Source: Myxocyprinus asiaticus
Lineage: Eukaryota; Chordata; Actinopteri; Cypriniformes; Catostomidae
Assembly (NCBI RefSeq): GCF_019703515.2
Contig: NC_059368.1
Location: 35,913,831-35,977,830, forward strand
Direction: 5' to 3'
DNA length: 64,000 bases
In this document: piece by piece, positions 57,926-64,000 of the stretch
Numbering within the stretch: position 1 is the stretch's first letter
Layout: every line of letters starts with the position of its first letter
The notes under the pieces: model-generated
Database searches by the model: none
What the model was told of the DNA's origin: nothing
The model's input: the letters and a program-made list of their open reading frames with translations, nothing else
Made by a program: the position numbers and the translations under genes

Positions 57926-58140
57926 GTGCCTCAGGATGAGTGGGGAGGTTATCCAGGGATTGAGAACGAGGAGGAGATTCCATGTCGCCGGATGCGCAGC
58001 AGTAGCTACGTCAAGGCCATGGGAGATGATGATAGCGGTGAGTCAGATACCAGCCCAAAGACGTCACCTCAGACGATTGTCCGGTCCGATGCTCTTGTCC
58101 TCAAATCAGCCATGCAGAGGCCACATATAGACACCCAAAG
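57926..58140 (+). CDS. dlgap3: dlgap3, second coding exon (first GK-binding repeat)
   Basis: Acceptor CTGCAG precedes 57926 (weak pyrimidine tract) and donor GTAAGT follows 58140. Read in phase with exon 1 it gives 71 codons plus two bases. It starts VPQDEWGGYP, continues EEIPCRRMRSSSYVKAMGDD and then SGESDTSPKTSP. The RMRSSSYVKAMGD stretch is one of the repeats by which GKAP/SAPAP proteins bind guanylate kinase domains of PSD-95 proteins, with a basic residue upstream of the phosphorylatable serine. VPQD-WGGYP and SDxSPKTSP fit DLGAP3. The gene continues right of the window; later exons were not found before 64000. Confidence 0.92.
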
Positions 58141-60336
58141 GTAAGTCTGATTTGCTCGTTATTTTTCTCATTTTCAATGCTGATGTGCCCGCAGACTGTC
58201 TGGCTGTTGTTTACCCTCCTGCTTTGTCTATCAAATGCATTTTAGAAGCTTAAACTGTTTCCAATGTGCTTTTCAGACATTCTCATACAAATGAGCTAGT
58301 TTTCTCCATGTTTTTGGGTTTAGATGCTGTGGTGTTGGAATTAAGTGCTTTAGGTCACATTCAGGTCAGTGCTGTCAACAGTTTATGATGTGTAGTATGA
58401 GGCCTGGCCACACAAGTAAAAGAACTGTTACATTTAAAGAGCGATTTTAATCCATTGAAGAGTGATTCAGCACAAGGTTAGTTCTTACGTTAGCTGATTG
58501 AGTGGTTTGCTTATTTGTGGAGGAGTTTGGGCTCTGGATTTTTTGGAATACTCCTATGGAATGAGTTTTGTTTTATAAATGTGATTATGCTGTTTTGTAA
58601 TAAAAGGCTGTTGTGTCATATCCTTTGCTTTATCGCTTCTCTTACACATAATACCTGCTTACATTTCCAAGCTAGAACTACGTTCTAAAAACATTTTATT
58701 TTATTTTGGTCATAAACATGCATTTTATAAACAAAAGTATTTTTCACCACATTTTTTAAACCTTTCATTTAACAGATTATGTTATTTTAAAACCTTAGTG
58801 TTATGTTACCTTTTAAAATGTAGGTGCACTTGGTTTCTAGAACTTAAGTTTTTCCATTTTTGTAACCTAACTGCAACCAAAATGCAACTTTGCAAAATGT
58901 TTAAAAACTTTTTGTGCTTGCTGTGTTGCTTATTTTTTTCTGATTATGTGTAACAGGTAAAGATTTGTTTTTGGCTCAATCATAAGTCCTGACAAAAAAG
59001 ACTTCTTGTACATGAAAACTGCTTATGATCATTGTTCTTGAGCTCTTGTCTGTCCATTAGAAAATCTAGTGCTAGTGCTGCAGGGAGAACTGAAGCAAAC
59101 CACGTCCCGTCCGGGTTTTCCGGAGAGCTTCATCAAGTCTAAGCACTTGTCATTCACAGCTCTGTTCTGCTTTTTAAATATACAGTACATCAATTTCTAT
59201 GCAGGGCATTTTAAAACTAGAAGAGTGACAGTGATCCCTCATGTATTCTCAGTTGTCATGAACGGCATCATTAAAGCCATTGCTGCAGCAGTAATATGCA
59301 TGCTTGTGCATTGGGTTTTCAGATTCAGTCCCATCATGCAGGTGTGTTCCACGAACTGGAGATGTACTGAGATCATAATTTATTTCCATGGTGCCCTTCC
59401 TACAAGACATTTAACCCTCTCATTTCCGCAGGGAGACTTTTCCTACAATAAGTGTGCCATAGGTTGTTATGGACAATGGTATAACTAAACAACAAAAGGG
59501 ACACTTAATACAGCTTAGACACCACTGAGGTATCACAGACGTGACATTATTTCATGTCATATAATGAGTATTTTGCTGGTATGATATTCTCTATATTCTG
59601 CACAAAATTGAATTTGGTGAAGTCTAGTAAAATCTAATTTCAATCTAGAAAAAAGTAATTAATAACTAGGAGGTTTCAATTTAACACATTAATTTATTGT
59701 TAAAAATAACTTCTCAATAAAAGTAAAATTTATGCCATTCATCATGCCTTTTTATCCGTAAATAAATTCTGTAATACAAGTACTTATTTTCCTAGCATCT
59801 GAGCAATTCAAGCTTGAACTACATGTAACCTCATTTCTGATTATCAATTCTGATCTACAGTCTCGACAGTTTATAATCAAATTACTGTGTAATATCAATT
59901 TCTCTTACAAAAAACTTGGTAACAATTTATAATAACAGTACATGAATAATCATGAATTAATACCTGAATTAATAGTTAGTTCTGCATAAATTAATGATGA
60001 GTTAAGGAATGGACTAATCAGGAACTAATGACGAGCTAACACTAACTACAACATGAGTCATATGAATTCATGCATTAATAACGGTCACCTTAATTACATG
60101 TTAGTACATGTTTGATAGTTAATGCATTAATTAAAATTAATAAATCAAACAGGCTTTATAAGAAATAATGTGAAGTACTTCAACCTTGAATTAAATATGC
60201 ATAATTTAATATGGACATAATTTAAAAAATATATATAACTTTTGATGTCTTCAGTTTCACCATGAACATCACTGGATGATGCAGGATTATTCTGCATAAT
60301 TTACTTGGATCATCCTTATTGAATGTTGAACATAAA
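58141..60336 (+). other. dlgap3: dlgap3 downstream intron, start
   Basis: Opens with GTAAGT. A plus-strand frame at 59069-59488 (139 codons) shows no similarity to DLGAP proteins that I can see and lacks convincing flanking splice signals. From about 59920 the sequence turns into TTAAT/ATTAA-rich repeat. Confidence 0.6.
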
Positions 60337-61246
60337 TAAATAGTTCTTCCATCATTAACTCACCCTCATGCCATTCCAGATGTGTATGACTTTGTTTCAT
60401 CTGCAGAACACAAATGAAGATTTTTAGAAGAATATTTCAGCTCTGTAGGCCCATATAATGCATGATGCAAGTGAATGGAGACCACATTTTTTAAGTTCCA
60501 AAAAACACATAAAACAGCATAAAAGTAATCTGTATGACTCCAGTGGTTTAATACAGTGGTTCTCAACCCTGTTCCTGGAGGCCCCCCAAACACTGCACAT
60601 TTAGTATATTTCCCTTTTCTGACAGACCCAATTCAGGTCTTGGAGTCTCCATTAACGAGCTATTGAGTTGAATCAGGTGTGTTTGATTAGGCAGATATCC
60701 AAAATGTGTAGTGTTGGGGGACCTCCTGGAACAAGGTTGAGAACCACTGGTTTAATACATGTCTTCTGAAGTGATGCAGTCAGTTTTGGGTGAGAATAAA
60801 CCAAAATGTAAAAAAAAAATTTCACTGTACATCTTGCCATTACAGTCTCTAGGCACAATCATGATTTCAAGCTCGGTTACACTTTCTATTGCTTGACGCA
60901 TGCGCTGAGTGCCTGATGGTGCAAGAAAGTGTAACTGAGTTTGAAATCATGATGGCCAAGGAAAGTTATTGTGAAAAAGGAGTTATATTTTGGTCTGATC
61001 TCACCGAAAGCGATTGGACAACTTCAGAAGACTTGGATTAAACCACTGGAGTCATATGGATTACTTTTCTTAGCTTTAAAGTTTTGGTCAATATTCACCA
61101 TTTAATGGACCTAAAGAGCTGAGATATTCTTCAAAAAATATTTGTTTGTGTTCTGCAGAAGAAAAGAGAGTCATACACATCTGGAATTTCATGAGGGTGA
61201 GTAAATGATAAGATAACTTTCAGTTTTGGGTGAACTTTTCCTTTAA
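60337..61246. mobile_element. Palindromic MITE-like element, copy c, interrupted
   Basis: Left arm from about 60337 (ACTCACCCTCATGCCATTCC, 60358) and right arm to 61246 (GGGTGAACTTTTCCTTTAA). Complementary blocks: AGATGTGTATGACTTTG/AGTCATACACATCTGGA and AAATGAAGATTTTTAGAAGA/TCTTCAAAAAATATTTG. It is interrupted by the hAT-type MITE 60554-60749. Confidence 0.72.
60554..60749. mobile_element. hAT-type MITE, 196 bp
   Basis: Ends CAGTGGTTCTCAACCCTGTT (left) and its near-complement ending AACCACTG (right), the hAT terminal consensus. Flanked by a perfect 8-bp target duplication GTTTAATA at 60546-60553 and 60750-60757. No transposase. Confidence 0.92.
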
Positions 61247-61497
61247 TGATTGCCACCAATAATTATTCTTAATGATAATAATAATAATTGATCTCAACCC
61301 ATTCTGTGTGATTCTCCATTCCTTTCCCTTCATACTCACCCTACCACTGTGGGTCCTACCAATCAGTTCACTTACCATCCAAATGCAGGCCATGTCTGCA
61401 TCTCAGCTTTTACATTATGACAAACAAACCAAATTATGATAAACAATATGTGATTTAACTGGGATGAATACTAGTGTAGTACATGTGTAGTTGATAG

Positions 61498-61742
61498 TAA
61501 GTTTACAATGATGTGCCCCACCAAGTAAAGTCAAGACATGATGCTGCATTAACAAGTCATGTGCTCATGGGTCTTTAATAATGAGTTAGTAATGATGTGT
61601 CCCTCTAAGTAAAGTCATGACATGATGATGATGCTTTTACAAGTCATCTGTTGATTATAGTTCATGGGTAGTTAATAATGAATTAATAATTATGTGCCCC
61701 ACAAAATGAAGTCATGACATAATGCTGCATTAACAGATCATT
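61498..61742 (+). repeat. Three-unit minisatellite
   Basis: Units contain ATGTGCCCCACCAAGTAAAG (61511), ATGTGTCCCTCTAAGTAAAG (61595) and ATGTGCCCCACAAAATGAAG (61692), so the spacing is 84 and 97 bp. Each continues with a GTCA-GACATGATG-like block. Confidence 0.8.
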
Positions 61743-62218
61743 TAATGCACATGCACCAGTGAAATAAAGACCAAGATTTTATTTTTAAGATCTGCTTATT
61801 TGAAAATCCAAATCCACAGCATATATGACATTAAAAAAACACAACATGTTAAGGGAAAACACCTTTAATGAGGGGGGAAAAAAAACTATATTGAAAGACA
61901 AGTGTCAATCTTCCACCAATATGCTTTAAATGAACTAAATCTCTTTTAAAACATATACCAACTCAAAAGAAATCCAAACATACCTGTTAAGACATACAAG
62001 ACACTTTTAAATGATTTATAAGGTGTGTTTTGTCTCTCTATATCTCCTGATGTCAAATCGGAAATGTTAGCACTTAATACATTCAAATAACAAAATTATT
62101 TCAAATACTCCCCATAACGACATCAAAATGGATATTATGAACACTGACTTCATCATTTTATTTACTACCTTTTTATTTTTGCATTGCCATTGATACAATT
62201 GCCTACAATTTTTATAAT

Positions 62219-62480
62219 TTAAAGTTAAAGTGTGTAATTTCTGTGTAGTCTTCAAATAGGCTTTATAAACACTCCCCTGTCTATAATTCAAACAGATAGT
62301 CCCGCCTCAAACTCACGCCATTTGTTGAGACAATTTTGTTGACAGCTACATTATATACACTTTTTCATCAGAAGCTATTTGTTTAATTCCTTTTTGTAAT
62401 TTTACTTATAGTTTTCTCTGCATATTAAGCTGAGATGGGAGAAAGTATTTTGACATTGACAAAATTACACACATCACCTT
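62219..62480. mobile_element. MITE-like repeat, 262 bp
   Basis: TTTAAAGTTAAAGTGTGTAA at the left and AAATTACACACATCACCTTT at the right are inverted. A partial relative is at 38643-38850. Non-coding. Confidence 0.65.
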
Positions 62481-62779
62481 TAATTTTACTTTTAATTTTA
62501 TTATATATTTTCAAAAACCTTGACTTTTTTTTAAATGTTAAATTAAATCATGTCTTGGAAGGGCGTTCATGTAATGTTCTAGTAGAACTATTAGTCATGC
62601 GCTCTTAGTAATTTTCCAGCTAATATCTCTGAATAGCTCATGTGTGATGAATGGACTTCTTTTTGAATGTTATTCATTTGGATCCTTTTGGCTGGATTAT
62701 ATTGGCTGATGTGAGTTTGCATGATGTGGAAAGCCCTTTGGCCATCTAAAGCAAATGCAAAAATTGTTTGTTCTTTCTT

Positions 62780-62828
62780 TCATTCATTCATTCATTCATT
62801 CATTCATTCATTCATTCATTCATTCATT
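62780..62828 (+). repeat. (ATTC)n microsatellite
   Basis: About 12 uninterrupted CATT units. Confidence 0.95.
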
Positions 62829-63277
62829 TAATCATGGAATGGGAGGAGGGCACACAGAGTAATACACTGAGCACATTCCCAAGCAAGAAGTTTCATGACA
62901 TAAAGTGGATAAAGAGAGAGGGATGAAATCTTGGCTGGTGTTTGGTGATCCAACATGGTATAGGTGCTTGGGATAATTACTGTGTCTGGGTTTTTGAGAA
63001 AAGGGAAGTTTAAGTATAAGACTTTTCATTAGAAGTTGACCGATAATGGATTTTGCCAATACCGATAACTGAGGTGGTGGAAAATGCTGATAACAGATTT
63101 AGCGGCTAATAGTTTTTAAAATAACTGAAATACACCGAGGTCTCTTATTTTGAAATTACAGAGACTTGGGTCTGTTACAATGCTCTTTATGTAACTATTT
63201 TCCAAATTAAGCTTTATATAGCATATGTATTTACCAGATTAAGACTGTATATATATATATATATACATACACACATA

Positions 63278-64000
63278 CTCTGGTGGCCAAATGTTTGGAA
63301 TAATGTACAGATTTTGCTCTTATGGAAAGAAATTGGTACTTTTATTCACCAAAGTGGAATTCAGCTGATCACAATGTATAGTCAGGACATTAATAACATG
63401 AAAAATTACTATTACAATTTGTAAAAAAAAATGTACAGAACTTCTTAAACTACTTCAAAGTGTTCTCATCAGAAAATCCTCCACATGCAGCAATGACAGC
63501 TTTGCAGATCCTTGGCATTCTAGCTGTCAGTTTGTCCAAATACTCAGGTGACATTTCACCCCACGTTTCCTGTAGCACTTGCCATAGATGTGGCTGTCTT
63601 GTCAGGCACTTTTCACGCGTCTAGCTGTTCCCACAAAAGCTCAGTAGGTTAAGATCCATAAAACTCTTTTCCAGTTATCTGTTGTCCAATGTCTGTGTTT
63701 CTTTGCCCACTCTAACCTTTTCTTTTTGTTTTTCTGTTTCAAAAGTGGCTTTTTCTTTGCAATTCTTCCCATAAGGCCTGCACCCCTGAGTCTTCTCTTT
63801 ACTGTTGTACATGAAACTGGTGTTGAGCGGGTAGAATTCAATGAAGCTGTCAGCTGAGGACATGTGAGGCATCTATTTCTCAGACTAGAGACTCTGATGT
63901 ACTTATCCTCTTGTTTAGTTAGTAGTACATCTGGCCTTCTACATCTCTTTCTGTCCTTGTTAAAGCCAGTTGTCCTTTGTATTTGAAGACTGTAGTGTAC
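63278..64000 (-). mobile_element. Tc1-like transposon, internally deleted, cut by window edge
   Basis: Left end CTCTGGTGGCCAAATGTTTG follows TA at 63276-63277; the right end is outside the window. Minus-strand transposase traces are present. The sequence jumps at about 63650-63660 from the C-terminal part to the N-terminal half. Confidence 0.8.
63470..63872 (-). pseudogene. Tc1 transposase with catalytic core deleted
   Basis: Frame 63841-63641 holds the second DNA-binding domain and hinge (TTVKRRLRGAGLMGRIAKKK) up to DNWKRVLW, just before where the first catalytic Asp should appear, then diverges. The C-terminal end reads EYLDKLTARMPRICKAVIAA at about 63560-63500. The intervening DDE core is missing. 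Confidence 0.78.

Noticed and set aside
59069..59488. Possible further dlgap3 exon
   Set aside because: No similarity to DLGAP sequence that I can see, and no clear acceptor/donor pair in the right phase.

Overview
This is vertebrate DNA that reads as a teleost, most likely a cyprinid fish. It has no bacterial-style gene packing. It is full of fish-type transposons (Tc1/mariner, a Sleeping-Beauty-like copy, DIRS, L2/CR1-type LINEs, tRNA-derived SINEs). The only host gene I recognise is split by canonical introns. No rRNA, functional tRNA gene or CRISPR array is visible. Assignments rest on reading motifs and repeats by eye; no database was searched.

Host gene: two + strand coding exons of a DLGAP/SAPAP (GKAP) postsynaptic scaffold gene, best matching DLGAP3, at 37070-38223 and 57926-58140. 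They are separated by a 19.7 kb intron and splice in phase: exon 1 ends on a complete codon, and exon 2 ends after two bases of a codon. The gene continues beyond the window. Everything upstream of 37070 is upstream intron or 5' flank.

Layout. 1-846: unassigned. 847-4172: near full-length minus-strand L2/CR1-type LINE (copy A). 4930-5388: tRNA-derived SINE. 6473-11914: a mosaic of a left-truncated mariner, a LINE 3' fragment, a Tc1 lacking its left end, and a second L2/CR1 LINE (copy B) with its catalytic centre deleted. 13381-14003: a non-autonomous TIR element holding a long A/(TA)n tract. 15.7-19.1 kb: dispersed repeats and a MITE. 19306-25676: a long minus-strand DIRS-type tyrosine-recombinase retrotransposon (copy 1). 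27885-29448: Sleeping-Beauty-like Tc1. 31079-31734: candidate solo LTR. 31953-33466: second mariner with both TIRs. 33838-35231: 5' fragment of a DIRS (copy 2). 36079-36768: palindromic MITE just upstream of dlgap3 exon 1.

Inside dlgap3 intron 1: repeat copies, Ty3/gypsy gag-pol remnants (minus, 40851-42068), a sense-oriented DIRS (copy 3, 43889-48751), a Tc1 with about 200-bp TIRs (49633-51204) and several MITEs. Downstream of exon 2: a palindromic element split by a hAT-type MITE with a perfect 8-bp target duplication, a minisatellite, and an internally deleted Tc1 running off the right edge.

The most informative structure is the DIRS family. The termini, inverted terminal repeats and internal complementary region can all be read directly and pair as the circular-intermediate model for DIRS elements predicts. 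All autonomous elements here are broken by stops, frameshifts or deletions. Several of those deletions hit catalytic residues.
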